DNA of 58,891 nucleotides from contig NZ_MQTQ01000030.1 in the NCBI RefSeq assembly GCF_020532805.1, positions 1 to 58,891 of the forward strand, written 5' to 3'. The notes under the pieces are model-generated. The model was given only the letters and a program-made list of their open reading frames with translations, had not been told where the DNA came from and made no database searches. This DNA is from Arthrobacter sp. SO5 (GTDB lineage Bacteria > Actinomycetota > Actinomycetes > Actinomycetales > Micrococcaceae). This document shows positions 8,126 to 16,085 of this stretch, piece by piece. The position numbers were made by a program, and so were the translations under genes. Position 1 is the stretch's first letter. Every line of letters begins with the position of its first letter.

Positions 8126-8902
8126 TTACGCCAGTTGGTTTTCGACCAGGAAGTCAGCGAGCTTCTCGCCGGCATCACCCTCGTCAATGATCTTGACGCC
8201 CGCCGCGCGCGGGGGCTTCTCTGCAATGGTCAGCATGATCGAACGCGCCGCGTCCGGGTTGTCGGGAGTGATTGCGAGGTCCGCAAGCGTAAGCGTCTCA
8301 AGGGGCTTCTTCTTGGCCGCCATAATTCCTTTGAAGTTCGGGAAGCGCGCCCCGGGAAGCGCCTCGGTAATGGAGATCACCGCGGGCAGGGCTGCTGATA
8401 CCTGCTGCACGCCGGAGTCAACTAACCTGGTGCCGGACACCGCGCCGTCGCTGATCTGTACGGAGCTGAGGCCGGTGGCGTGCGGCACGTCCAGCAATTC
8501 CGCGAGCATCGCGGGAATCATGCCGCCGGATCCATCGGTGGAGAGGTTGCCGGTGATCACAAGGTCAAACCCGACGCGGCGGAGCGCCGCTGCGAGAGTT
8601 TCGGCGGTCAGGCCAAGATCCGCACCCCGGAGCGCCTCGTCAGAAATGTGGGTGGCGCTCCCCGCGCCCATCGCAAGCCCCTTGCGCAGTGTGGCCGTCG
8701 CACCCCCGGGAGCGAGGGAGAGGACTGCGACCTCGGTGCCCTCGTTCGCGTCGGCGTACTTCAGTGCCAGCTCCAGGGCCCGCTCACCGATCTCGTCAAT
8801 GACTGCCTCGCTGGCTTCCCGGTCGGCGAGGCCTGTTTCAAGGTTCAGTTTTCGGTCCCCGTAGGTGTCGGGGACTTCCTTTACAAGGACGACAATCTTC
8901 AT
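8126..8902 (-). CDS. etfB: Electron transfer flavoprotein, beta subunit
   Basis: A 258-residue ETF beta/FixA protein starting [20 protein letters not shown], the typical N-terminus with the VKEVPDT strand-loop. The ATG at 8902 is preceded by GGAAGAG. Further family features are [20 protein letters not shown] and the AMP/FAD-contact region [23 protein letters not shown], then [20 protein letters not shown] near the C-terminus. It forms the heterodimer with EtfA. It is the first gene of the operon; the 250-bp region upstream, shared with a divergent hydrolase gene, must hold its promoter. Confidence 0.95.
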   Translation of the reverse strand: MKIVVLVKEVPDTYGDRKLNLETGLADREASEAVIDEIGERALELALKYADANEGTEVAVLSLAPGGATATLRKGLAMGAGSATHISDEALRGADLGLTAETLAAALRRVGFDLVITGNLSTDGSGGMIPAMLAELLDVPHATGLSSVQISDGAVSGTRLVDSGVQQVSAALPAVISITEALPGARFPNFKGIMAAKKKPLETLTLADLAITPDNPDAARSIMLTIAEKPPRAAGVKIIDEGDAGEKLADFLVENQLA

Positions 8903-9040
8903 TGATGGCTCTTCCTGTGGCGGGCATGTCCCTAGAGGAGACATACCGAATCTCTACTGAGTCTACGAAAATGGTGCCCTGCGTGGCTGACTGGGCCCGT
9001 GTCGGGAAAATGAAGTGCCTTCTTTGGCCCGCGTCCGCCC

Positions 9041-9078
9041 GCGTCCGACGGCGGCCGGGCGCGTCCGACGGCGGCCGG
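9041..9078. repeat. Direct repeat, 18 bp, two copies
   Basis: GCGTCCGACGGCGGCCGG occurs at 9041-9058 and again at 9061-9078, a period of 20 bp, with a partial third unit (GCGTCCGCCC) at 9031-9040. It lies in the divergent region between etfB and the hydrolase at 9153 and could be a regulator site or a replication-slippage expansion. Confidence 0.7.
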
Positions 9079-9090
9079 CCGGCGCTGGCG

Positions 9091-9120
9091 AAGGGCTCCG
9101 AGTCGGGACTCGGAGCCCTT
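9091..9120. terminator. Strong hairpin in divergent intergenic region
   Basis: AAGGGCTCCGAGTC at 9091-9104 is perfectly complementary to 9107-9120, a 14-bp stem. It is followed by CTCCTCGG rather than a clean T-run. It sits 33 bp before the hydrolase start, between two divergently transcribed genes, so it is not at the 3' end of either. It could insulate the hydrolase from upstream transcripts or act in its 5' leader. Confidence 0.5.
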
Positions 9121-9152
9121 CTCCTCGGCCCCGCCCGAGGTTAGGATGCCGT

Positions 9153-10025
9153 GTGACCTTCACCCACGGCTTCGCGGACAACAACGGCCTTCGCATGTAC
9201 TACGAGGTCCACGGCGAGGCAGTGCCCGGCCAGCCGCCGCTGCTCCTCATCCCGGGCGGCGGCTCCACCATCGGCACCAACTTCAGCGAAATCATCCCGC
9301 TGCTCGCCGCATCGCGCCAGGTGATTGCCGTGGAGGAGGAGGGCCACGGCCATACCCAGCCCACCAGCCGCCCCCTCACCGCCGAGAACTCCGCCGGGGA
9401 TATCCTCGCCGTGCTGGACCAGCTTAAGGTGGGCTCGATCGACGTGCTGGGATTCAGCGCCGGCGGCCATACCGCCCTCGCGCTGGCACTTGCGCGCCCC
9501 GCCGTCGTCCGGTGCCTGATCGCAGCCTCCACCTTCGCGAGCCGCGACGCCGTCCCGGACGAGTTCTGGGACCGCATGGCCAGCGCCACCCTCGACGATG
9601 AACCCGCCACCTACCAGGACGAGGACCGCCGGCTCAACCCGGAACCCGGCCACCTGGAACGGCAGTTCGAGCTGGACAGCCGGCGCATCCTGGACTTCCC
9701 CGGCTGGTCAGACAAAGAGCTGGGCACCATCGCCGCCCGCACCCTGGTGGTGGCCGGCGATCGGGACATTGTCACCGCCGCGTACGCGGAGCGGCTGGCC
9801 GGTCTCATTCCGGGCGCCCGCCTGCTGATCGTCCCGGCCGGCCACGGCGATTACCTCGGCGAGCGGGACGCCAGCCGGGGGGATCTGCGGACCATGCACG
9901 CCACCGTCCCGCTCCTGCTGCGGTTCCTCGGGGGAGTGGCGGGCCGGCGCCGGGCTAGGGCAGCCTCGACGGGCGCAGCAGGGTCGCCTCGCCCGCGCGG
10001 TCAGGATCCAGCGGCACAGGGCTGA
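9153..10025 (+). CDS. Alpha/beta hydrolase
   Basis: A 290-residue alpha/beta-hydrolase. The start is placed at the GTG at 9153 (reading TFTHGFADNNGLRMYYEVHG after the initiator), because upstream sequence in frame is arginine/proline-rich intergenic shadow. The oxyanion region is LLLIPGGGSTIG, the nucleophile elbow is GFSAGG (Ser about residue 112), the acid loop is LVVAGDRDIVT and the catalytic His lies in VPAGHGDYLG. Substrate is unknown. Its last 23 codons overlap the 3' end of the convergent MOSC gene, and this tail is low-complexity, so the functional domain probably ends near residue 265. Confidence 0.8.
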   Translation: MTFTHGFADNNGLRMYYEVHGEAVPGQPPLLLIPGGGSTIGTNFSEIIPLLAASRQVIAVEEEGHGHTQPTSRPLTAENSAGDILAVLDQLKVGSIDVLGFSAGGHTALALALARPAVVRCLIAASTFASRDAVPDEFWDRMASATLDDEPATYQDEDRRLNPEPGHLERQFELDSRRILDFPGWSDKELGTIAARTLVVAGDRDIVTAAYAERLAGLIPGARLLIVPAGHGDYLGERDASRGDLRTMHATVPLLLRFLGGVAGRRRARAASTGAAGSPRPRGQDPAAQG

Positions 10026-10527
10026 TCAGCACTGCCGGGCCGCGGTGCAGGACGCCGTCGGCAAGCACCTGGCACCGAACGCCGCCCCGCCCGCGCATGG
10101 CCTTATGGGCGCCCGGGGCGAGCATCTCATCCATCCATACACACGGGTGCGCGGGCCGCCCGGCCCTGAGCCGCACCAGCTCCCCGCGGGACTCCAGCGC
10201 GAAGTCGTGCCCGAGTAGCGGCGCCAGCTGGGCGCCCCGGATGTGTACGTTGCGGCGCGTCAGCAGCGGATCTAGGGGTGCCGTTCCCAGCTCCGCGGCG
10301 ATCGCCTCGAGGGCCTCGACGGCGAACACGGTGACGGCGGCATCCATGTGCGCGGCCTTGCCGAAGAACCGGTCACCGAGGATTCCCTTGCCGGTCACGA
10401 ACTGCGCCTGCCCGGCGTCTGTCGTGGGGACGTCGGCTGCGCCCTCGCGTGCACGGCCGAAGTAGGCGTGCGCCGGCGATACGAGCAGGTGCAGAATCTC
10501 GACGTCGTACCTGTAACTGGCCGTCAT
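9955..10527 (-). CDS. MOSC domain-containing protein
   Basis: A 190-residue MOSC (molybdenum cofactor sulfurase C-terminal) domain protein. Diagnostic segments are the N-terminal HLLVSPAHAYFGR, GILGDRFFG (about residue 50), LTRRNVHIRG and the conserved cysteine of PCVWMDEMLAPGAHKAMRGR (about residues 128-147). The family binds molybdenum cofactor or handles sulfur atoms; YiiM-like members reduce N-hydroxylated substrates. Without an N-terminal beta-barrel or ferredoxin domain, this is the stand-alone form. Its 3' end overlaps the convergent hydrolase gene by 71 bp. Confidence 0.85.
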   Translation of the reverse strand: MTASYRYDVEILHLLVSPAHAYFGRAREGAADVPTTDAGQAQFVTGKGILGDRFFGKAAHMDAAVTVFAVEALEAIAAELGTAPLDPLLTRRNVHIRGAQLAPLLGHDFALESRGELVRLRAGRPAHPCVWMDEMLAPGAHKAMRGRGGVRCQVLADGVLHRGPAVLISPVPLDPDRAGEATLLRPSRLP

Positions 10528-10676
10528 CCCACCAAACTATCGTCCCGCGGCCGCCGCGGCACGCCATAGAGCACCGAATAGCCGGAACATGATGTTTTGC
10601 GAGGCCTTCGTATTATGGTCACTTGGGTGGTGCGCAGGAGATACAGCTGTCGTCCTCTTTGTTAACGTTGAAGCAC

Positions 10677-11570
10677 CTAGGGGAGCAGGCTCACCACGGC
10701 TTCCGCGAACGCCTTCGGCTCCTCCTGCGGAACGTTGTGTCCAATGCCCGGAAGGATGCTTTGGTGGTACGGGCCGGTGAAGTACTCCCTGTCTTCCAGC
10801 GCCGCGGGGCCGCCGACGCCGTCGTCCCCGCTTTCGAGAACGACGGTCGGAACCGTGATCCGCGGCTTCTGGGCAATCAGGTCCTCGAACCGCTGGTACC
10901 GGGGGTCGCCGTCGGCCAGTCCGTAACGGTGGCGGTAGGAGTGGATGACGACGTCGACGAAGTCGGGGTTGTGCAGGCTCGGGGCGCTGGCGGGAAACGC
11001 CTGGCGTGCGCCGCCCCAGCTCGGCGACCAGGTGCGCCACAGCAGCTCGCACAGTTCGTCACGGTTTCGTTCCAGCCCGCGGCGCCCCCGCTCCGAGTGG
11101 AAGTAGTACTGATACCAGTAGCTTCTTTCCCATTCCGGGTTGGCGGGCTCGCCGGAACGCTCGAGGTTTTGCATGTTGTAGCCGCCTACCGAGACGAGGC
11201 CGGTGGCGCGTCCGGGCTCCAGCGCCGCCACGATGCACGCCGCCCGGCCACCCCAGTCGTAGCCGGCAACAACTGCTTCTCCGATGTTGAGGGCATCCAT
11301 GAAGTCGATGAGGTCCTGCGCGAGGGCGGCTTGTTGCCCCGAGCGGACCGTCGTGTGATCGAGGAAACGAGTCGGGCCGAAGCCGCGAAGGTACGGCGCG
11401 AGCACGAAGGCGCCCCGGCCCGCGAGGATCGGGGCGACGCCGTCGAAGGCCCGAACGTCGTACGGGAACCCGTGCAGGAGGATGACCGGGGTCCCGCCCG
11501 GATCGCCCGCCGACTCGTAGCCGATGTCCAGGACGGGGGTCTGGACGCGGCCGAGTGATGTGAAGCTCAT
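10677..11570 (-). CDS. Alpha/beta hydrolase, epoxide-hydrolase-like
   Basis: A 297-residue alpha/beta-hydrolase starting MSFTSLGRVQTPVLDIGYES; upstream in-frame sequence has no coding character. The oxyanion motif HGFP (VILLHGFPYDVRAFD) and nucleophile elbow GYDWGGRAAC put an aspartate at the nucleophile position, as in epoxide hydrolases and haloalkane dehalogenases rather than serine esterases. The cap domain is rich in aromatics (SYWYQYYFHSERG), and the His loop is ILPGIGHNVPQEEPKAF. No adjacent pathway genes point to a substrate; a haloalkane dehalogenase or haloacetate-type activity would be alternatives. Confidence 0.85.
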   Translation of the reverse strand: MSFTSLGRVQTPVLDIGYESAGDPGGTPVILLHGFPYDVRAFDGVAPILAGRGAFVLAPYLRGFGPTRFLDHTTVRSGQQAALAQDLIDFMDALNIGEAVVAGYDWGGRAACIVAALEPGRATGLVSVGGYNMQNLERSGEPANPEWERSYWYQYYFHSERGRRGLERNRDELCELLWRTWSPSWGGARQAFPASAPSLHNPDFVDVVIHSYRHRYGLADGDPRYQRFEDLIAQKPRITVPTVVLESGDDGVGGPAALEDREYFTGPYHQSILPGIGHNVPQEEPKAFAEAVVSLLP

Positions 11571-11634
11571 GCTGCCATTCTTACCGCCGCCGAACCGCTG
11601 TCCTCGGACCCTGCAGGCGACGCGCCCGCCTGCC

Positions 11635-11751
11635 CGCCACTTGGTGGACATCGCCCGCGGCGTCCTGTTCCTCGCCTCGGCGGACGCCTCCATGATCCAC
11701 GGCGTTACGCTTGACATCGACGGCGGCATGTCCGCGACCCGACCTCTTTGA
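11635..11751 (+). pseudogene. SDR C-terminal remnant
   Basis: In frame to the TGA at 11749-11751 the sequence reads VDIARGVLFLASADASMIHG then VTLDIDGGMSATRPL, the last helix, strand and DGG end of a classical short-chain dehydrogenase. Nothing upstream supplies the Rossmann domain; the preceding bases belong to the promoter side of the divergent hydrolase. It is therefore the 3' stump of a deleted gene. The stop overlaps in position the region just before the next SDR gene. Confidence 0.7.
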
Positions 11752-11780
11752 TCACCCCCAACCACGGAACGAGGAAACAC

Positions 11781-12743
11781 GTGGATCTCATCGCCACTGA
11801 ATTCGGCCCCTTCAGCACTGCTGCGGAGGTGGCGGACGGCGTCGATCTCTCCGGCCGGGCAGCGATCGTCACCGGGGCCGCGTCAGGCATCGGGGTCGAG
11901 ACCGCCCGAGCGCTGGCGCGGACGGGCGCGGCGGTGACCCTTGCCGTGCGTGACATGGACGCCGGCCGGAGAGCCGCCGAGAACATTGCTGCCGTCACCG
12001 GGAACCCCAACGTAAGGGCCGCTGAACTGGACCTTGCCGACGTCGGTTCCGTCGATGCGTTTGCCTCCGGCTGGCAGGGGCCTCTGCATATCCTGGTCAA
12101 CAACGCCGGGATCATGATGACGCCTGAGACCTACACACCGCAGGGCTGGGAGTTGCAGTTCGCAACAAATCATCTGGGCCACTTCGCGCTGGCCCTGGGT
12201 CTCCATCCCGCGTTGGCGGCCGATGGGGCCGCACGCATTGTGGTGGTGAGCTCTTCCGGGCACGGCAACTCGCCCGTGGTCTTCGACGACCTGTTCTTTG
12301 ACCGGCGCCCCTACGACCCCGGCTCCGCGTACGGGCAGTCCAAGACCGCGAATGTGCTCTTCGCCGTCGAGGCCACCCGCCGGTGGGCAGCTGACGGAAT
12401 CACCGCGAACGCCCTCATGCCGGGCGGCGTCTGGACCAACCTCCAACGGTACTGGGATCCTGCCGATCTGGCCGCAACAAAGATGCTGGTGCTAGAGGCC
12501 GGACTGCCCGTGAAGTCCGTGGAACAGGGTGCTGCCACGTCCGTGCTCCTCGCTACGGCGCCTGCACTCGAGGGAATCGGCGGGCGCTATTTCGAGGACT
12601 GCAACGAGGCCCGGACCGTCACCCAGATCACCGACGGACTGCACGGGGTGCTCGGCTACGCTCTGGATCCGGACGCAGCGCGGCGGCTTTGGGACGTCTC
12701 GGTGGAACTGCTGGACGCCGCCCGGGCTCGGCCGCCGCGCTAA
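11781..12743 (+). CDS. Short-chain dehydrogenase/reductase
   Basis: A 320-residue SDR of the retinol-dehydrogenase/WW-oxidoreductase-like type. The GTG at 11781 is preferred since GAGG lies six bases upstream. NAD(P) binding is AAIVTGAASGIGVETARALA (TGxxxGIG), with NNAG (ILVNNAGIMM), catalytic Ser in VVVSSSGHG and YxxxK in SAYGQSKTANVLF. The C-terminal region is longer than in core SDRs. It oxidises or reduces a hydroxyl/carbonyl group on an unknown substrate using NAD(P). It follows a remnant of a different SDR, which may mark a recombination point. Confidence 0.85.
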   Translation: MDLIATEFGPFSTAAEVADGVDLSGRAAIVTGAASGIGVETARALARTGAAVTLAVRDMDAGRRAAENIAAVTGNPNVRAAELDLADVGSVDAFASGWQGPLHILVNNAGIMMTPETYTPQGWELQFATNHLGHFALALGLHPALAADGAARIVVVSSSGHGNSPVVFDDLFFDRRPYDPGSAYGQSKTANVLFAVEATRRWAADGITANALMPGGVWTNLQRYWDPADLAATKMLVLEAGLPVKSVEQGAATSVLLATAPALEGIGGRYFEDCNEARTVTQITDGLHGVLGYALDPDAARRLWDVSVELLDAARARPPR

Positions 12744-12788
12744 GCCAATTGCCTCAGGAGACGGGCCCGCATCCCTGACCGAGCCGGG

Positions 12789-13817
12789 CTATTTGGCCGG
12801 GGCGACGGTGGCCTCGTAGGTGATGATTTCGGTGCCGTTGCCCTCTTCGCCGTTGTCGGGGGCCACCTTCAGGGTGAGGTGGTCGCCGTCGGCGGTCATC
12901 TTGAAGGGGTTGCGGGTGGCTACGTGACCGGCGGTGGACCACTGCTGGAACGGGATCTCGCGGGTTACGCCATGGGACTTGAGGTCTATCATGGCCATGC
13001 CGCCGAGTTCGTAGGCGGCACCGGTGCCGCCGGCCGCCGGGGTCTGCGGGAGATTCGTGATGCCGCCGCAGAGCATTTTTGAGTTGGGCACGTACTGGCA
13101 GTCCTGGTAGTCGATGAAGAAGTTCGGGTTCTCCCAGGTTGCGAGCTGCTTACCCAACAGGTCCCATTCCGCGAAGCGGCGCGAGCCCCAGGTGTTGCCG
13201 ACCAGGTGGCCCGTCTGCTTGTCCATCACGATGCCGCCAAAGTGGTCCTTTGCCTCGAACTGTTTGTGCACGTCGAGGGTGGCGGCGTCCACCCGGTAGA
13301 TGATGGCGCTGCTGTTGGGCCGGTACTGGGCCACCGGGACCCAGACGTTGGTGCCGTCGAAGTCGATGCCGCCCGGGTGGTACATATCGCCCTCGCCCAG
13401 GACGATGTCCTTCTGGAGGTTCCCGGCCTTGTCCATGACGAACAGGTGGCCGACGCCCTTGCCCGGCGTGCGGTCGAGACCGTTCTGAGGGGTTGGGAAC
13501 TTCGTGGTCGGTTCGATGATCTGAACGGCCGACAGGAAGATGCGGTCCTGGCTGAAGGCGATTCCTTCGGTGTGGTACGTGGGGAAGTTCAGCTTCAGCT
13601 TGGCCGTCTGCTGCCAGGCCGTGGCGCGGTCGACGCCGTCGAAGGCTTCTGCGAGGGCGGTGTTCGCTTCGCTGTGCTCGCTGGATCCGGCGTCGTTCCC
13701 GCCGTGCTGGTCATTGTTGCCTGTGGCCTGGGCTGCTGCGGTGCCGCCGATTGCGGAGGCCGCCAGGACAATGGATGCGGCGGCCGTGAGGAAGCCTCGG
13801 GTGCGAGTGGTGCTCAT
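12789..13817 (-). CDS. Secreted DUF6454 family protein
   Basis: A 342-residue exported protein. The start at 13817 has GAGAGG upstream. A signal peptide is clear: MSTTRTRGFLTAAASIVLAA then an AxA site (TAAAQA). The mature part reads like a beta-propeller: repeated strands with GGIDFDGTNVWVPVAQYRP, GHLVGNTWGSRRFAEWDL and GGMAMIDLKSHG. It matches the DUF6454 style, whose members are extracellular and of unknown activity. It is a monocistronic gene followed at some distance by the convergent SDR gene. One disulfide (YQDCQYV and KMLCGG) is likely. Confidence 0.75.
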   Translation of the reverse strand: MSTTRTRGFLTAAASIVLAASAIGGTAAAQATGNNDQHGGNDAGSSEHSEANTALAEAFDGVDRATAWQQTAKLKLNFPTYHTEGIAFSQDRIFLSAVQIIEPTTKFPTPQNGLDRTPGKGVGHLFVMDKAGNLQKDIVLGEGDMYHPGGIDFDGTNVWVPVAQYRPNSSAIIYRVDAATLDVHKQFEAKDHFGGIVMDKQTGHLVGNTWGSRRFAEWDLLGKQLATWENPNFFIDYQDCQYVPNSKMLCGGITNLPQTPAAGGTGAAYELGGMAMIDLKSHGVTREIPFQQWSTAGHVATRNPFKMTADGDHLTLKVAPDNGEEGNGTEIITYEATVAPAK

Positions 13818-13994
13818 GGGGGAGCCTCTCAAAGGTTGGATCGCGACAGGACTTCCTCAAGCTACCCATCCGTTGTGAACCCTCCGCAGAGGGACGGTGA
13901 ACGGCAGATGCAGGCACGATCCCCGCACCCCTTCGAAAGTCTGACGCAGCTCTCCATCCTGGCAGCGAGAATTTCCGCCCGGGCGCGCGGTCCT

Positions 13995-14030
13995 GAACGA
14001 CGACGGCGGCGGCTCCCGCCGTCGTCGTTC
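13995..14030 (-). terminator. Hairpin terminator after small gene at 14038
   Basis: GAACGACGACGGCGG (13995-14009) pairs perfectly with 14016-14030 across a 6-nt loop, a 15-bp GC-rich stem starting 8 bp after the stop of the gene at 14038. There is no U-tract, as is common for actinobacterial terminators. Confidence 0.75.
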
Positions 14031-14037
14031 GTGGTTG

Positions 14038-14241
14038 TTACAGGTTGACCGGACCGAGGTTGGCCTCGCCATGGCTCACGCTGAGCGTGAAGGTGCCGGG
14101 GCCGCTGGCGTGGACAGCGATGTTGCTCTTGGCGGTGTTGTGGCGGACCGAGAGGTCGTGGACCAGGGCGTCCAGCTCGTGGTGCATCGTGGAGCGGTCC
14201 CAGAGCTTGTGGGTAACAGAGTTGGCAGTTTCAAACGTCAT
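14038..14241 (-). CDS. Small conserved hypothetical protein, 67 aa
   Basis: A 67-residue protein, MTFETANSVTHKLWDRSTMH at the start, with an amphipathic helix (HELDALVHDLSVRH) then two strands (SNIAVHASGPGTFTLSVSHG). It has its own hairpin terminator, which supports it as a real gene. The layout (helix, then a PGxxT strand, then a G near the end) resembles the 69-residue protein at 52499, so both may belong to one uncharacterised family. Function unknown. Confidence 0.6.
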   Translation of the reverse strand: MTFETANSVTHKLWDRSTMHHELDALVHDLSVRHNTAKSNIAVHASGPGTFTLSVSHGEANLGPVNL

Positions 14242-14502
14242 TGTTCAGTGCTTCCATTCATGGATCCGGAGGTCCGGCTGCCGCACCGATGCGGAGCCGC
14301 CGTAGGGCCAAACCGGGAACGCTCCGGGACCGTTGGCGGCTCTGCGAGCTCACCGGTTTGGCCTCATTGCGTCCACCAGGATGGGTAATACTCTGCCGCT
14401 GACCGGGTGCCTGCGCTACGCGCGGGCTTGGTCAGGGCTGGCTCGGGCGGGAAATAGGGGTCCCGGCGTTGCCTTCCATAGTGCACAATGCGCAGCGGCG
14501 AC

Positions 14503-14795
14503 TCAAGCCAGATGGCGACTATGGCCCGTGAGGCTCATCACAGTCCGGAGTGCGTCGGTGTAGGAGTCGTGCGCGAGATCCAGTCCGAGGGCACCATCTG
14601 GGGTGATCCAGCGTATTTCGGCGTGTTCGTTGGTGGCCAGATTCGCGGGTTCACCTGACCACTGGGGCACCACCCAACCTGAGAGGGCCGGCCCGTCGGG
14701 TGAGCCTTCTTTGTCCCGGACCGTAAATGCGGGCTCGTTCCCGGGTGGGATGACCCTGACGGCGATTTCTTCAAGGAGCTCCCTGGCAGGACGCG
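14503..14795 (-). pseudogene. Nudix hydrolase, 5'-truncated
   Basis: In the frame ending at 14503 the sequence reads ARPARELLEEIAVRVIPPGN, i.e. the second half of a Nudix box (REXXEE), and later NLATNEHAEIRWITPDGALG and LDLAHDSYTDALRTVMSLTG, the usual Nudix C-terminal strands and helix. The expected first half (GGxxExGE) is missing: an in-frame TAA lies just before the box. The protein can no longer bind metal as a Nudix enzyme. A longer frame over the same bases is an unrelated Ser/Pro-rich shadow. Confidence 0.7.
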
Positions 14796-14880
14796 CGCGT
14801 TAGATGCCGCCGCCGTGTTGTAGGCGTCGCGGATTGAATCAGTGGCGCTTGCAGCGGCCAGTTCTTCAGTCACTCAGTGC

Positions 14881-15513
14881 TCAGGATTCAGTGATAGCCG
14901 CGAGTTTGACGGAATCCTGTTGCCCTTCCCAGGCGCCGGTCAACATGAGCGGGCCGCCCGGACGCCCATCAAGTTCCAGGCGCCGGATGACCAGCAGGTG
15001 CAGGTTGGCTGTCTCGATGACCGTGCACTCGGCCGTGTTGCGCGGAGTGGCCGACGAGAGGTCGGGAACCGCGTCCCGATTCGGCCCGGTGCTTTGGACG
15101 ACAACCGATGGGGCCAGCACTTCCAGTTTTCCTTCGACGTCGAGGCATTGCTCGGCCTGGGGCCGGCCCAGCATGATGCTTGCCGCCAGTGCCGTCACGT
15201 AGACGGGATCGGCGCAGGCATCGTAGACCCATCTCGGGCCAAGAACTGAGTGCTGCATTGTGCCCACCAGCCATGGTTCCGCGCCCGCCAGCGGCCGGGC
15301 CCTGTATGTGAGGGGCACTTGAATGGTGGCGCTCCCGGCAGAGACGATCGTCGTCTCAAGTCCCACCTCGCCGGCAGGGTCGTCGAACCGGTAGGAGCCT
15401 ACTTTGCGAAGTGGTGCCGCGATCAGACCGGCGAACCACGGCTGGCCCGGGAGCCACTTTTCGAGGAGTTCAAGTTTCGTCGGCCGCAATTCGGCTTGGT
15501 GGAGGAGCGCCAT
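14881..15513 (-). CDS. Maltokinase N-terminal cap-like protein
   Basis: A 210-residue protein resembling the CG0192/maltokinase N-terminal cap-like family: MALLHQAELRPTKLELLEKW, followed by strands GSYRFDDPAGEVGLETTIV, PLTYRARPLAG and WLVGTMQHSVLGPRWVYDAC. In true maltokinases this cap precedes a kinase domain, which is absent here. Whether it works alone or regulates a kinase elsewhere is unknown. It is upstream of the VOC gene's 3' end on the same strand with 30 bp between them, so it may be transcribed with the RHH-VOC pair. Confidence 0.7.
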   Translation of the reverse strand: MALLHQAELRPTKLELLEKWLPGQPWFAGLIAAPLRKVGSYRFDDPAGEVGLETTIVSAGSATIQVPLTYRARPLAGAEPWLVGTMQHSVLGPRWVYDACADPVYVTALAASIMLGRPQAEQCLDVEGKLEVLAPSVVVQSTGPNRDAVPDLSSATPRNTAECTVIETANLHLLVIRRLELDGRPGGPLMLTGAWEGQQDSVKLAAITES

Positions 15514-15543
15514 GACGGCAAGCCTAACCGCAGCCGCGCCCCG

Positions 15544-15936
15544 CTACCCCGCAGCGGACTCCCTTATCTCGTAGCTGAGGTTTTGCAGGTCCTCGTCGGC
15601 TTCGTTGACCTGGACGAGGTACCCGTCAGGATCTTCGACCGTGAAATAGCGTCCGAACGTTTCGTCCAGGATTTCAGACGGAGCGTACCCTGCAGCCCGG
15701 AGGCGGTTAGCCGTGAGTTCCAGGCTTCCGTCGGTGGTGAACTGAAGTGCGACGGCGGCCGGGTCTTTGTGGGTGGTGGCCTGCCGGGCGATATGGAGTC
15801 CCAGGCCGCCTCCGTCGCCTCGAAGATCAGCCCACGTTCCGCTGGTAGCCGCCGGATTTTCCTCGAGGCCGAGGGTGGAATAGAAGCGTGTAGCAGCTTC
15901 GACGTTGCGGACGAATCGAATGGGGGTGAGTTTCAT
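15544..15936 (-). CDS. VOC family (glyoxalase-like) protein
   Basis: A 130-residue vicinal-oxygen-chelate protein with two beta-alpha-beta-beta-beta units: [20 protein letters not shown] / [11 protein letters not shown] and [14 protein letters not shown] / [17 protein letters not shown]. The FxDPDGYxxxxxE end is typical. Members are glyoxalases, dioxygenases or resistance proteins that bind bleomycin or fosfomycin. Its ATG overlaps the stop of the RHH regulator as ATGA, so the two proteins are translationally coupled and controlled together. Confidence 0.85.
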   Translation of the reverse strand: MKLTPIRFVRNVEAATRFYSTLGLEENPAATSGTWADLRGDGGGLGLHIARQATTHKDPAAVALQFTTDGSLELTANRLRAAGYAPSEILDETFGRYFTVEDPDGYLVQVNEADEDLQNLSYEIRESAAG

Positions 15937-16085
15937 GATGTGGATCCTTCTGTGTCGTGTAGGGCCTGCCTTAGGGTTTCTTCCACGAACGTGGACAGTG
16001 ATTGTCCGCGCTCGATTGCGGCGTGCTTGACCTGTTTTACCAAGTCGGCCGGCAGATAGACGTTGAACTGCACTTTCTCTGGCAT
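15933..16085 (-). CDS. Ribbon-helix-helix (CopG/MetJ-like) regulator, 50 aa
   Basis: A 50-residue protein: [20 protein letters not shown], then [20 protein letters not shown] and [10 protein letters not shown]. The pattern strand (KVQFNVYLP), helix ([15 protein letters not shown]), helix ([14 protein letters not shown]) is a textbook RHH fold, where the strand of the dimer reads the major groove. The start at 16085 lies inside a 30-bp near-perfect palindrome, pointing to autoregulation. It is not followed by a toxin but by a VOC enzyme, so it looks like a repressor of a small enzyme operon rather than an antitoxin. Confidence 0.85.
   Translation of the reverse strand: MPEKVQFNVYLPADLVKQVKHAAIERGQSLSTFVEETLRQALHDTEGSTS

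Noticed and set aside
14538..14873. 111-codon minus frame over the Nudix remnant
   Set aside because: Translation is Ser/Pro/Thr-rich with no fold, while another frame gives recognisable Nudix sequence.
15933..16085. RHH gene as an antitoxin of a toxin-antitoxin pair
   Set aside because: The coupled gene is a VOC enzyme and not a toxin, and the upstream gene is a hydrolase.
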